Shown here in pieces: positions 48,363 to 58,666 of a stretch of 64,000 nucleotides of DNA (its first letter is position 1; every line of letters starts with the position of its first letter). Made by a program: the position numbers and the translations under genes. The stretch is taken from NCBI GenBank assembly GCA_012959765.1, contig DUCO01000030.1, positions 124,001 through 188,000 on the forward strand, in the 5' to 3' direction. The notes beneath the pieces are model-generated. The model was not told the DNA's origin, ran no database searches, and was given only the letters and a program-made list of their open reading frames with translations. The DNA comes from Dehalococcoidia bacterium (GTDB lineage Bacteria > Chloroflexota > Dehalococcoidia > Lucifugimonadales > Lucifugimonadaceae).

Positions 48363-49274
48363 ATTTCACCTGTTTCTGAATCGCGTATACGCCAAGATAT
48401 CGAGCTGCTTGCTGCATCGCCAAGGAACTCACTCCACAACGCTATCGAGCATGCGAAAACAGCCGATTGGATAGCCAGCGAATTCGAACGCCTCGGCATG
48501 AACGTTGCACGCCAAACTTTCGACATCCCGCAGCAGTCACCTGCCCGCACTGGCGTCAACATCATTGGCGAACTAAACGCTGCCAGTAACAACTCACCCC
48601 AAACGCTTATCGGCGCTCACTACGACACCGTTCCCGGATCGCCCGGTGCCGATGACAACGCCAGCGGCGTGTCCGCGATGCTGGAGTGCGCAAGAGTGCT
48701 GGTCGCAACCGGCTTTAAACACCGGATCAGTTTCATAGCGTTCGATGCCGAAGAAATACAGACACCGGCGGATGGGCTTCACGGTTCAACCGCATTCGTT
48801 CAAAATCTGAAACCGGGCGACCGACCCTCAGCAGCCATCATCTTCGAATCGATCGGGTTTAGCTCGTCGACTATCAAGCAGCGGCTTCCAAGGTCGTTTC
48901 GCTTCTTGTTCAGGCGTGCCTACAACGCGCTGAAACGCCAGTCTTTTAAAGCCAACTCGCTGCTGATCCTCTCGAAGAGCGAAGGAATAAAGGTATCCAG
49001 ACACCTGGAACAAATCGCCTCGAAACCCGAAGTAAACCTCCCGACACTCCCGCTCGAAGTGCCCAAATGGATGCCTTTAGTGCGCAACCTGCGACGCAGT
49101 GACCACGCGCCATTCTGGCTGGCTGGCATCCCTGCTGTAATGATCAGCGATACCGCTTTTTTCAGAAACCCGTACTACCACCAACCAACCGACACACCAG
49201 AAACAGTCGATGCCAGCATGATCGCTCAAGCAACACGCATGGTGCTTGAGTTTGTTGAGACACAGGACAACTAG
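48363..49274 (+). CDS. M28-family peptidase (start uncertain; possibly ATT start or 5'-truncated)
   Basis: LIGAHYDTVPGSPGADDNASGVSAMLECARVL; SFIAFDAEE. In-frame coding sequence extends upstream of ATG 48498 as ISPVSESRIRQDIELLAASPRNSLHNAIEHAKTADWIASEFERLGMNV. Confidence 0.8.
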   Translation: MSPVSESRIRQDIELLAASPRNSLHNAIEHAKTADWIASEFERLGMNVARQTFDIPQQSPARTGVNIIGELNAASNNSPQTLIGAHYDTVPGSPGADDNASGVSAMLECARVLVATGFKHRISFIAFDAEEIQTPADGLHGSTAFVQNLKPGDRPSAAIIFESIGFSSSTIKQRLPRSFRFLFRRAYNALKRQSFKANSLLILSKSEGIKVSRHLEQIASKPEVNLPTLPLEVPKWMPLVRNLRRSDHAPFWLAGIPAVMISDTAFFRNPYYHQPTDTPETVDASMIAQATRMVLEFVETQDN

Positions 49275-49280
49275 CCAATT

Positions 49281-49324
49281 TCCCAAGCGAAGTCATCGGA
49301 GTCGAGGGATCTGGCGGGGTCGCG
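49281..49324. repeat. Dispersed repeat module E (second copy 55075-55120)
   Basis: TCCCAAGCGAAGTCATCGGAGTCGAGGGATCTGGCGGGGTCGCG compared with TTCCCGAGCGAAGTCATCGAAGCCGAGGGACCTAGAGGGGTCGCG. Confidence 0.85.
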
Positions 49325-49382
49325 CTGCGTTGCCCCCTTCTCCCTCAAGGGAGAAGAAACCAAGCGAGAAACAACGCGCTAA

Positions 49383-51482
49383 CTAAGTCGTCGGTGCAGT
49401 CCCGCCAGGCTTGTCACCAGAATCATCAGTCGCATCCCCAGAAGCACCACCCTCAGGGTCATCACCCCAATCCTTCGGAATGGAGAATCCCGTCGAAGCA
49501 GCAGCCGAAGCACTAGATCCCGTATACCCGGGGCCACCACCCAATCGCTCGCCCTTTTCGCCACCCAGCTTCGGCAACACGATGCCAATAGCAAACGCAA
49601 CCAACCCGGCGATAATCCCCGGCACAGTCTGGTTGCGCCAGCCCTGCTGCCAGGAACCAAGAGCACGTTCGAATCGAACGTTCAGCTCACCGCTCAACAG
49701 CTCGGCACTCAACCTCGGGTAATCATCCATAAATTCGTCACTAACCCGACTGCCATAATCCGGCAGGTACTCCGTCGCAATGCTGTTGAACGACCACGCC
49801 ACCGCAATCCCGCCGTAAACAAGTAACCCACATACAACCGCAACGCCACCGGCCCACTTGAGCCGACTCGCCCAGTCTCGTCCACCGATCATTGCGATAG
49901 CCAGCAGCGGCAGCAGCACCAAAACCCACAACAGCCATCGAACCGAAAGTGCTGTCTTTACATATCCACGAACATCGTCGAGCTGCAACAATTCCGCTGC
50001 GCTGAGATTATCTGTGATGTTCTTTTCGGTTATCAGCACCCCGTCTGCCAGTATCCGCAGTGCTTCTTCAGCGTCTGCGCGTGACTGCCGATCGCCCGGT
50101 GTAGACATTGCATCGGTCAGATCCTGCTCAGTAAAGCTGACACCCTCAATGATCTGGTCTCGATACTCGTTGATGCTGTCCAGAGAACCGCCAAGCTGGG
50201 CATCGAAATCTGCCTGTGTATAGGAAACAACGCTCGGCACCTGCTGGTCGATAAACGAACTAACCTGAGCGTCCATGATCGGGCCAAAGGTGGCCAACGC
50301 TACATCAATCGTTGCCTGACCACCGGCTACACAACGTGGCAACTGCCGGGAAGCCAAATCTTGACTCGCGCCCAGCACATCGGCAGGCGTAGTACACGTA
50401 CCGATATCGCCAAGAGTTGAGCTAAGTTTCTTTCGAGCGAGATCCTGCAATTCGCCCGTTGCAGCTACCTTACGGTCACTCAAATCAACCGAGTAGCCAA
50501 GTGAATCCGCGGTACCAGCCAGATAGCCGATCAAAGAGTCAATCACGCCCTCGCCCTGAGCCTGTACCCAATCCGGCGGTGCAATGACTTCGAATGCGCC
50601 CACAACCTCAACTTCGGTCAACGAAATTCCAAATCCGACAGAGGTAGATTGCGCAACAGTCTGCTGAATCAGTGGGTCAACCACCTGGCTGAACACCAGG
50701 TTGTAAAGAGTATCGCCGTCGCTCAGTTTGTCTTTGAGTAACTGGCCGGCAACAACAATCCGATCGCCAAACTGCAGCTTCACTGTGAACGTATCTGTAT
50801 CACCCGCAAAGTACGGCGTAACCTCGTCAATGGCCCCAAACAGCTGACCTTCAAGCCACTCAGGGGCAAAGATCAACCGTGCGTTGGTTTCCAGTTCCTC
50901 CGGAGTGAAACTAATCCCCAGCGCCTGCTCCGTGACCTGATCCGAAAGCGAGTCGAGCTGCGGCACCAGCAGGTCTTCAATAACCCGCTCCGTCAGTTCC
51001 AAATCAGATACGATTTTCCGAGCGGCCGCGGGTACCGAACGAACTCGTTCCTGTACTTCTAGATCGATCGTGAATTCGTCAACCTGACCACGAGCATAAG
51101 GCACCAAATCGTTCAAGCTTTCTTCAAACTTTTCCTGCACATACTCCCGCGGCAAAAGTGTTTCGATAAGGTCTGTAATCGCAAGAGAAGCGGCGTCTAT
51201 ATCGTCGAACTTGAGAACCGCAGGAGCAGATTCCTCCCCAAGACCAGAGTTGACCTCGATCCCCTTCTCCACCATGTCGTGAACCAAATTGCCAACGATG
51301 TTGTCGTATACATAGTCGTACATCTCCGCATCGTGCAGCATCCCGGTAACCACGTCGGCGTCCGACGCTGTGTCCACGACCTGATTCACCGTTGTGGCGA
51401 TGAAAAACAGGATAAAGAACACGCCAGTTAGCAAAACAGCGAGTAGGTTTCGCATCAACACTCTCCGCACAAACACTTGCAA
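49383..51482 (-). CDS. Large membrane protein with repeated extracytoplasmic domain, unknown function
   Basis: N-terminal TM (LLAVLLTGVFFILFFIATTV), approximate internal repeats, C-terminal TM cluster. Confidence 0.75.
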   Translation of the reverse strand: MQVFVRRVLMRNLLAVLLTGVFFILFFIATTVNQVVDTASDADVVTGMLHDAEMYDYVYDNIVGNLVHDMVEKGIEVNSGLGEESAPAVLKFDDIDAASLAITDLIETLLPREYVQEKFEESLNDLVPYARGQVDEFTIDLEVQERVRSVPAAARKIVSDLELTERVIEDLLVPQLDSLSDQVTEQALGISFTPEELETNARLIFAPEWLEGQLFGAIDEVTPYFAGDTDTFTVKLQFGDRIVVAGQLLKDKLSDGDTLYNLVFSQVVDPLIQQTVAQSTSVGFGISLTEVEVVGAFEVIAPPDWVQAQGEGVIDSLIGYLAGTADSLGYSVDLSDRKVAATGELQDLARKKLSSTLGDIGTCTTPADVLGASQDLASRQLPRCVAGGQATIDVALATFGPIMDAQVSSFIDQQVPSVVSYTQADFDAQLGGSLDSINEYRDQIIEGVSFTEQDLTDAMSTPGDRQSRADAEEALRILADGVLITEKNITDNLSAAELLQLDDVRGYVKTALSVRWLLWVLVLLPLLAIAMIGGRDWASRLKWAGGVAVVCGLLVYGGIAVAWSFNSIATEYLPDYGSRVSDEFMDDYPRLSAELLSGELNVRFERALGSWQQGWRNQTVPGIIAGLVAFAIGIVLPKLGGEKGERLGGGPGYTGSSASAAASTGFSIPKDWGDDPEGGASGDATDDSGDKPGGTAPTT

Positions 51483-51570
51483 AAATCAGTCGGAATTCTG
51501 TCGAGTCTAGCAACCCACAGGCTGCGGAAACGTTAATAAAGGTGTGAGTTCGGAACAAGTTGGGTTGTAA

Positions 51571-52293
51571 TCAACCCCTCCCCAGATAGTCCTGACCCAG
51601 TGGCAGCACAATCGCCTCAAGCATGTTCGCATCAGCCGCGAGAGTGGCCATTAGCAGCGCTGTCTTGCCCATATCAGCCGTTGAAATCAGCGGCTCAGGA
51701 CCTTCATCTCGACCCGTTGCAGACTTGCCATCTCCACGTCGCTCCACCATTACGTTTCCGGGGTGAAGCGCACTCACAGCGATCCCGTGATCACGACCCT
51801 CAAGCGCCAGCGACTGAGTAAGCCCCCAAACAGCGTGCTTGCTTGTTGTGTAAGGCGCTGAACTGTGGCGTGGCTTCTGAGCTGCGATGCGGCCGATGTT
51901 GATGATGCGGCCACCACCCTGCTTCTTCATGATTTTGAAAGCTTCACGTGACCCCAGAAACGGACCCATAACGTTCACCTGTAACACCCGCTGCCACTGC
52001 TCCATCGTAAGGTCCTCAACCGGGCCACCGTCGAACGCACCATAGTTGTTCACCATAATATCGAGCCTGCCGAACTGGTCCATCGTCTTGGCGAACAGGC
52101 TGATCATCTGCTCTTCGTTCGTGACATCGGTCTGAATCGCAACAACGGTTCCGCCATTGCTCGAAAGTTCAACGGCTGCAGCATCAAGTCGCTCGGCACC
52201 CCGTGCGGCTATAACTACCGCACAACCTTCATCGACAAACGCCTTGGCGATCCCCTTGCCAATCCCCGATCCGCCTCCGGTTATGATCGCCAT
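51571..52293 (-). CDS. Short-chain dehydrogenase/reductase
   Basis: IITGGGSGIGKGIAKAF; YTTSKHAVWGLTQSLALEGRDHGI. Confidence 0.93.
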   Translation of the reverse strand: MAIITGGGSGIGKGIAKAFVDEGCAVVIAARGAERLDAAAVELSSNGGTVVAIQTDVTNEEQMISLFAKTMDQFGRLDIMVNNYGAFDGGPVEDLTMEQWQRVLQVNVMGPFLGSREAFKIMKKQGGGRIINIGRIAAQKPRHSSAPYTTSKHAVWGLTQSLALEGRDHGIAVSALHPGNVMVERRGDGKSATGRDEGPEPLISTADMGKTALLMATLAADANMLEAIVLPLGQDYLGRG

Positions 52294-52369
52294 TTTTCCG
52301 TCGAGCTAACCCATTAGTTATCTCCTGAAACTTTCACTGCCTAACCGATATATAAATCATAATTAGTTG

Positions 52370-53842
52370 TCATTCGGTCTCTGGTGTCTTTGTATAAACC
52401 TTCGTGCGGAAAGCCGCAAACAGTGCAATGGCCGTAATTACCGCCAACACCCGGAAGGAAAGACTCCAACCAGCAAGGAACGCACGAGAAACGTCCTCAC
52501 CTGCATCAGCCAGTTCGCCAAGATCAACCTCAGCACCTCGACTCAGCATGATCCCTGCGATTACCGCAATCGTCAGGGCCTGTCCAATCACGCTACCCAC
52601 ATTTCTAACCAGATTCAGGAACGCGCTCATCGAACCCAGATCGCCCTTCCCAACGGTCGAAAGCGTGGCGCTCATGTTTGGTGCCATCCACAGCCCCATC
52701 GCCGTACCGTTCAGGAACAGCGCGGGCACCACGATCCACAGCGGTGTGTCGCTCACGAACAACGAGAACACGATGTTCGTCACCACCATCAAACCGATTC
52801 CTACAAACGTAAATACCCGGAATCCGTACCGGTCCGACAGTCTGCCAGACATCTGAGATGCGAGACCCATTCCAGCAGCCCCAACGAACATGATCATCCC
52901 GGCTGAACGCTGGTCATACCCCATGAAACTCTGAACGAAAATCGGCATCAGGAAAAACGTTGCAGAACCTCCGACAAATGCTAAGAACCGGGTCGAAGTG
53001 GACCATGTAAACGTTGAATTCTTGAAGAACCGCAAATTAATCATGGGGTCGGGAACACGCAGTTCCCACCAGACGAGGAACGCGAACAACGCGATGCTGA
53101 GAATGAAGCCACCAATGATCGGAAGCGAACCCCATTCAAACGCGAACGGATTCGAGATCGTGATGATCAACGCCGTAAGCGCACCGGCCGAAGCAAACGC
53201 TCCCGCCCAGTCGTACTTCGATCCGATTTTTCGTGCGACCGAGCCGATCCGCGAATCATCAAGAACGATGACCGCCAGAACGATTCCGATCACGTTCGGA
53301 ATTAGCGTGACCAAAAATATCGCCCGCCAGCCAAAATCCTGAATAATCGGCCCCGCAATGATCGGCCCCGATGCAGCGCCAATCGCTACGGCAGTAGTGA
53401 TCAATCCAAGCGCTTTGCCCCGCTCTTTTTCGGGGAACACGCCAACGATAATCGCAAACACAACCGCCTGCCCCATCGCACTGCCTATCGACATCACAAC
53501 CCGTGACCCGATCAGCATCGGCAGGTTCTGCGACGTGAACGCAAGCAATCCACCAGCGATGAAAAACATCAATCCCGCAATGTGGAATTTCTTGCGACCG
53601 GTGATATCGGCAACCCGCCCGAGCGGCAGCATGATTGCGCTGATGACCAGAGCAGTGGATATAACGACCCACGTTACAGCCCGAAGTGTGACCTTGAACT
53701 CGTCAGCAATCGACGATAGCGCCAGCGAAACGATCGAGAAGTCGAGAACCATCGCGAACAGGGCTATTGCGACCGTCCAGAACACCTTCCAGTGGTAATT
53801 ACTGGACGGACTATCGAGCTGCGTATCAGGTTCAGTTGTCAA
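52370..53842 (-). CDS. MFS transporter, DHA2 (EmrB/QacA-like) family
   Basis: VLDFSIVSLALSSIADEF..VTWVVISTALVISAIMLPLGRVADITGRKKF; 14-TM pattern. Confidence 0.92.
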   Translation of the reverse strand: MTTEPDTQLDSPSSNYHWKVFWTVAIALFAMVLDFSIVSLALSSIADEFKVTLRAVTWVVISTALVISAIMLPLGRVADITGRKKFHIAGLMFFIAGGLLAFTSQNLPMLIGSRVVMSIGSAMGQAVVFAIIVGVFPEKERGKALGLITTAVAIGAASGPIIAGPIIQDFGWRAIFLVTLIPNVIGIVLAVIVLDDSRIGSVARKIGSKYDWAGAFASAGALTALIITISNPFAFEWGSLPIIGGFILSIALFAFLVWWELRVPDPMINLRFFKNSTFTWSTSTRFLAFVGGSATFFLMPIFVQSFMGYDQRSAGMIMFVGAAGMGLASQMSGRLSDRYGFRVFTFVGIGLMVVTNIVFSLFVSDTPLWIVVPALFLNGTAMGLWMAPNMSATLSTVGKGDLGSMSAFLNLVRNVGSVIGQALTIAVIAGIMLSRGAEVDLGELADAGEDVSRAFLAGWSLSFRVLAVITAIALFAAFRTKVYTKTPETE

Positions 53843-54028
53843 AGGGCGCGTCTATGTCTCAGTCGTTGTGCAGGAGCGCCGACCCAAACTGCTGAGCCAA
53901 CGGAAAAAAGTATAGACCCGCGCTAGACGCTTGGGCGATTGATTCAAACTCAATCGTGATAATCTCCCCTCGCCCTGCCCGATTCTCCAGGCTGAACAAC
54001 CACCAAACAACGATTATCGGAGCGAAAT

Positions 54029-55042
54029 TTGTCGAGTGAACCACACCAACCCTTACGAGTGGTAATTCCGCCTGTGCCAGAAGGCGTTAGCGCCGCGGAA
54101 TGGTGGCCTGTAAGCGTTGAAGTCGAATGGGTCGAAACTCCATACGTCGATAACAAGCCCGATCCTGCAGTGCTATCCAACGCCGATATCTACATCGGAA
54201 CCGATTTCACCGCCGAAATGGGCACAGCCGCAACCTCACTCAAGGCGATTCTCATTGCTGCAGCCGGCTACGACCGAATCGAGCCTTCAGCAATTCCGCA
54301 AGGCGTCATAGTCGCCAATGCCTATCACCACGAAGCACCGATCGCCGAGTGGGTGATGTCGGTAGCAGTGGCGCTCGACCACGATCTATTCAAGAGCGAG
54401 CGAACATTCAGGTCCGGCGACTGGTCGCAGTGGCCATCACGCTTCGGCTCATACCGAGAACTCTACGGACGAACGTTCGGAATTATCGGCTACGGTGCGA
54501 TCGGCAAGCGAGTGGCCCGACTCGCCAGTGCCTACGACATGAAAGTGATCGCAGCAGGTCGGCGCGCTGAAACGGCAGAAGAAGCCAAAGCCGACAACGT
54601 CGAATACGGTGCGGGACAAGAAGCGATGGACCGTGTGCTCAGCGAATCGGACTTCGTGCTTATCTCAACCCCGCTTATCGATGCCACTCGTGGCTTGATT
54701 GGCGAAAGAGAAATCGGCCTGATGCGCCAAAACGCATATCTCATCAACCCCGCACGAGGTCACATCGTCGACGAAAAAGCTTTGTACGACGCTGTATCGA
54801 GCCGCTCAATCACCGGTGCAGCCATAGACGTCTGGTACGAATACCCGGTTGGTTCCGACGACGCTCCACGCCCATCGAAATACCCGTTCTGGGAACTCGA
54901 CAACGTGATCATGACTCCCCATCACTCCGGGGCAACCGTCGGAACACGAGATCGCCGCGCAGCAACAGTAGCCGCCAACATCGACCATCTAAGCCGTGGC
55001 GAAAAACTAGAAAACATCCTCAACGACATCTCCACGATTTAG
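54029..55042 (+). CDS. D-isomer-specific 2-hydroxyacid dehydrogenase
   Basis: FGIIGYGAIGKRVARLASAYDMKVIAAGRR; LINPARGHIVDEKALYDAV; TTG start. Confidence 0.9.
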   Translation: MSSEPHQPLRVVIPPVPEGVSAAEWWPVSVEVEWVETPYVDNKPDPAVLSNADIYIGTDFTAEMGTAATSLKAILIAAAGYDRIEPSAIPQGVIVANAYHHEAPIAEWVMSVAVALDHDLFKSERTFRSGDWSQWPSRFGSYRELYGRTFGIIGYGAIGKRVARLASAYDMKVIAAGRRAETAEEAKADNVEYGAGQEAMDRVLSESDFVLISTPLIDATRGLIGEREIGLMRQNAYLINPARGHIVDEKALYDAVSSRSITGAAIDVWYEYPVGSDDAPRPSKYPFWELDNVIMTPHHSGATVGTRDRRAATVAANIDHLSRGEKLENILNDISTI

Positions 55043-55177
55043 ACAGGGAGAAAGCGCCCACACTCGAACACTCATTTCCCGAGCGAAGTCATCGAAGCCG
55101 AGGGACCTAGAGGGGTCGCGAGCAAGTCGCCAGTGCAGAACACCCCGCCCATAAAGCCCAACACGCCACGCCACGAA

Positions 55178-55948
55178 CTACTTCCCCGCCCGCTGCCTAC
55201 ACGCCTCATACAGCACTATCCCAGCACTCACCGATGCGTTCAGCGAAGAAAGCTGACCCGCCATCGGAATCGAAGCGATCTGATCGCAGTTCTCTCGCAC
55301 CAACCGAGAAAGACCCTTGCCCTCCGAACCAACAACTAGCACCACCGGACCCGTGAAATCCGCCTCGGTGTACTCAACATCGCCATCGGCATCCAAACCG
55401 ATCACCAGCATCCCAAGCTCTTTCAGCCTTTCGATAGTCCGGTTCAAATTGCCAACCCGTGAAACCTTCACATGCTCCAGCGCTCCAGCCGAAGCTCGTA
55501 CCGCCCCAGCCGTAATCCCAACCGCCCGACGCTCAGGAATGATCAGACCATGCGCCCCCGCCGCATCGGCGGTTCGAGCAATGGCACCAAGATTGTGCGG
55601 ATCCTGAATACCGTCCAGCATCACCAGTAATGGCGGCTGATCACCAGTCTCGGCACCCAACATCAGTTCTTCAGGGTCGTGGTACCGAGGATCGGGAACC
55701 ACAGCGATAACGCCCTGGCTCTTCTTCGTCTGCGACTGCGCCTCGAGTTCCTTGCGAGAAACCGCCTCAACCTCAATGCCCTTTTCCGACGCCAGCATCA
55801 CGATTTCCTGTAGTTGCAGTCCCAAATCGGAATCTTCAACCATCAACAGCCGTTCGATATCGCGTCCTGCACGAAGTGATTCCAGCACGGCGCGCCGTCC
55901 TTCAACCGTTTGCCCGTGAACCTTTTTTGCCCGAGAGAATCGTGACAT
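55178..55948 (-). CDS. rlmB: 23S rRNA (guanosine-2'-O-)-methyltransferase RlmB-like (TrmH/SpoU family)
   Basis: KKVHGQTVEGRRAVLESLRAGRDIERLL; LDGIQDPHNLGAIARTADAAGAHGLIIPERRA; LVVGSEGKGLSRLVRENCDQIASIPMAGQLSSLNASVSAGIVLYEACRQR. Confidence 0.95.
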   Translation of the reverse strand: MSRFSRAKKVHGQTVEGRRAVLESLRAGRDIERLLMVEDSDLGLQLQEIVMLASEKGIEVEAVSRKELEAQSQTKKSQGVIAVVPDPRYHDPEELMLGAETGDQPPLLVMLDGIQDPHNLGAIARTADAAGAHGLIIPERRAVGITAGAVRASAGALEHVKVSRVGNLNRTIERLKELGMLVIGLDADGDVEYTEADFTGPVVLVVGSEGKGLSRLVRENCDQIASIPMAGQLSSLNASVSAGIVLYEACRQRAGK

Positions 55949-56133
55949 TTCAAACCTGAATAATCTTTGATTGGTGAGGATGACCGGTGTCATCGCAGAA
56001 ATAATTACTAAAGAAGTGTAAGTTTCATCGACGCTGCACGCCATCAGCACCGGGTGCAATCAAAGTCGATAGCGGCAGCAGAACCACACTCCGCCAATCT
56101 CCTACAAGCTCAAAACGTACAAAGGAACCAGAA

Positions 56134-56898
56134 ATGGCACGGGAACGCGAATACAGCATAAATCAGCTGAAGAAGACCATCGATGAAGGCGGAGTTGGCG
56201 TGATTGCCAACGGCCCAAATAATTCAGACATGTGCGATTTTCTGGGTAACGTCGGATTCGACGCTGCGTTCGTCGATTTCGAGCACGGTGGCGTTTCCTG
56301 GGCCGAACTCGCCGATATCAGCCGTGCCTGCGAACTCTGGGGCATGTCGAGCGTAGTCCGTGTAAACAAGCTCGACGAAGCGCTCATACTGCGCACCCTC
56401 GACCAGGGCGCAAGTGCGGTGATGATTCCGCACATCATTACGGTTGCTCAGGCCGAACTGGCCGCAAGTGCCTGCAAATACCCGCCAAAAGGCGTACGAG
56501 GTGTGGCTGGTGGGCGGCGGGCTTACGGAGTTGACGATTATTTCCAGAGGTCAGACGCAGAAGTCCAGTGCATCGCACTAATCGAAGATTTCGAAGCTAT
56601 CGACAATCTGCCCGAACTCACCAAAGTAGCCGGCATCGACATCTTCTACGTAGCGCCATCCGATATGGCAGCCTCGATGGGCCACACCGGAAACCCCGAC
56701 CACCCTGAAGTTCAGGCAGCGCTCGAACGTGCCATCCGGCTCGTGATCGAAGGTGGCGGAGTAGCCGGCACCCTGGCAAACGACACCAATCTCGACAAGT
56801 TTCTTGCCATGGGCGTGAAATGCATTGGCGTCCCCTGGCAACTGTGGCTGAAACAGTCGGCAGAGGCGTTTATTGAACGCACTCGTTCGACAAAGTGA
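56134..56898 (+). CDS. HpcH/HpaI aldolase family protein
   Basis: FDAAFVDFEHGGVSWAEL; PPKGVRGVAGGRRAYG; IDIFYVAPSDMAASMG. Confidence 0.92.
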   Translation: MAREREYSINQLKKTIDEGGVGVIANGPNNSDMCDFLGNVGFDAAFVDFEHGGVSWAELADISRACELWGMSSVVRVNKLDEALILRTLDQGASAVMIPHIITVAQAELAASACKYPPKGVRGVAGGRRAYGVDDYFQRSDAEVQCIALIEDFEAIDNLPELTKVAGIDIFYVAPSDMAASMGHTGNPDHPEVQAALERAIRLVIEGGGVAGTLANDTNLDKFLAMGVKCIGVPWQLWLKQSAEAFIERTRSTK

Positions 56899-57099
56899 GC
56901 CTAATAGCCAATTCAGCATGACCATTCAAACCCACTGCGCTATTGGAGATTGCACGTACTGAGTTACGCGGGAGTGCAGTCGCTCACAAAAGCGCGTCAG
57001 TCACCGGCCTTTCTCACATGATCGCTACAACACCGGGCCGACCATAGCGTAATGTATGTCCCAAAGAATCCGATCTCTCGACGTACGGAAGGAAATGTG

Positions 57100-58560
57100 A
57101 TGGCTGAGCGGTATCAAAACTATGTAAACGGAGTCTGGAACGACGCTTCATCTGGCGACGTATCGACCAGTACAAACCCGGCAGATTATTCAGATCTCAT
57201 TGGTGAATTTCAGGCATCATCAAAAGCCGATGTCGACACTGCGATAACCGCAGCTCACGATGTGAAAGAAAGCTGGCGACGAACTTCTTCACTCGCACGA
57301 GGCGGTTACCTGCTCAAGGCAGCGTCGTACCTCGAAGCTAATCTTGAAGAATATGCGCAGGCCGTAACCCGGGAATCAGGAAAGGCAATCCTCGAATCAC
57401 GTGGCGAAGTTGGGCGAGCAATCGCACTGCTCCAGTACTACGGCGTCGAAGGCTCCAACCCTGTCGGATCGGTCGTCCCATCCGTAAACCCCGCCATCCT
57501 GCTCTACACAAACCGAATGCCCCTCGGCGTAGTCAGCCTCATCACACCGTGGAACTTCCCGATCGCTATCCCGATCTGGAAAATGGCACCGGCCCTCGTC
57601 TACGGAAACACCATCGTGCTAAAACCAGCTTCGGCAACGCCGCACGTTGCCACGCTCATCGCCCGCATGTGGGAAGCTGTCGATCTACCGGCAGGCGTGT
57701 TCAACCTCGTAACCGGCTCTGGTGCAGCAGTTGGCGACGAACTCATCACTAACTCAAAAGTAGCGGCGATATCGTTCACTGGCTCAACCCGAATCGGAAT
57801 GAACATCGCATCGCAGGCAGCACAACGCGGCAAACGCTACCAGCTCGAAATGGGCGGTAAGAACCCGGTCATCGTCCTTCCCGACGCCGACCTTGAGCAG
57901 GCAGCCGAAATCACCGTTTCAGGTGCAATGAAATACTCAGGCCAAAAATGTACCGCCACATCACGAGCCATCGTCGTGGGCAACATCATGGAAGAGTTCA
58001 CAAACATGGTTGTCGAAAAGACCAACGCCCTTAAAATCGGTCCTGGCTCCGACCCGGATTCGATAATCGTTCCGGTGATCGACCAGGCGTCCAAAGACAA
58101 CATCACTTCCATGATCGCCCGTGGAGTCGCCGATGGCGGTTCAGTGCTGGCTGGTGGCGGAGTCCCGAGTGGCTCCGACTACGGCAACGGAACGTTCGTC
58201 CAGCCAACCGTAATCAACAACGTGGCAGTCGATGCCTACGTCGCCTGCGAAGAAATCTTCGGCCCTGTGCTGTCGATTCTCCCCGCAGGTGATGCCGAAG
58301 ATGCCCTCAACATCGCCAACTCAGTCGAATACGGCCTGAGCGCTGGCATATTCACCCGTGACCTCAACTCGGTGCTCGACTTCGCCGATCGAATCGAATC
58401 CGGTGTGGTCAAGATCAACGGTGAAACTGCAGGTCTCGAACCTCAGGTACCGTTCGGCGGTATGAAAGCCAGCTCGTCAGGAGACCGTGAGCAAGGCAAG
58501 GCAGCGATCGAATTCTTCACTCAGACGAAGACGATCTACGTCGACCGAAGTGCAACCTAG
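57100..58560 (+). CDS. Aldehyde dehydrogenase family protein
   Basis: TPWNFPIAIPIWKMAPALVYGNTIVLKPAS; FTGSTRIG; QLEMGGKNPVIVLPDAD; SGQKCTATSRAIV; EEIFGPVLSI. Confidence 0.96.
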   Translation: MAERYQNYVNGVWNDASSGDVSTSTNPADYSDLIGEFQASSKADVDTAITAAHDVKESWRRTSSLARGGYLLKAASYLEANLEEYAQAVTRESGKAILESRGEVGRAIALLQYYGVEGSNPVGSVVPSVNPAILLYTNRMPLGVVSLITPWNFPIAIPIWKMAPALVYGNTIVLKPASATPHVATLIARMWEAVDLPAGVFNLVTGSGAAVGDELITNSKVAAISFTGSTRIGMNIASQAAQRGKRYQLEMGGKNPVIVLPDADLEQAAEITVSGAMKYSGQKCTATSRAIVVGNIMEEFTNMVVEKTNALKIGPGSDPDSIIVPVIDQASKDNITSMIARGVADGGSVLAGGGVPSGSDYGNGTFVQPTVINNVAVDAYVACEEIFGPVLSILPAGDAEDALNIANSVEYGLSAGIFTRDLNSVLDFADRIESGVVKINGETAGLEPQVPFGGMKASSSGDREQGKAAIEFFTQTKTIYVDRSAT

Positions 58561-58666
58561 CCCTCATCCCTGATAGCTTATGGCTCGGTGGTCAATGAAA
58601 AAATTGATCACCGGGCTGCGCCACCAAGTAACATCGGTGTCCAATTCGATCATTCGGGGGTTTTCA

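Noticed and set aside
52367-53342. Plus-strand ORFs within the DHA2 transporter
   Set aside because: Antisense shadows of the MFS coding sequence.
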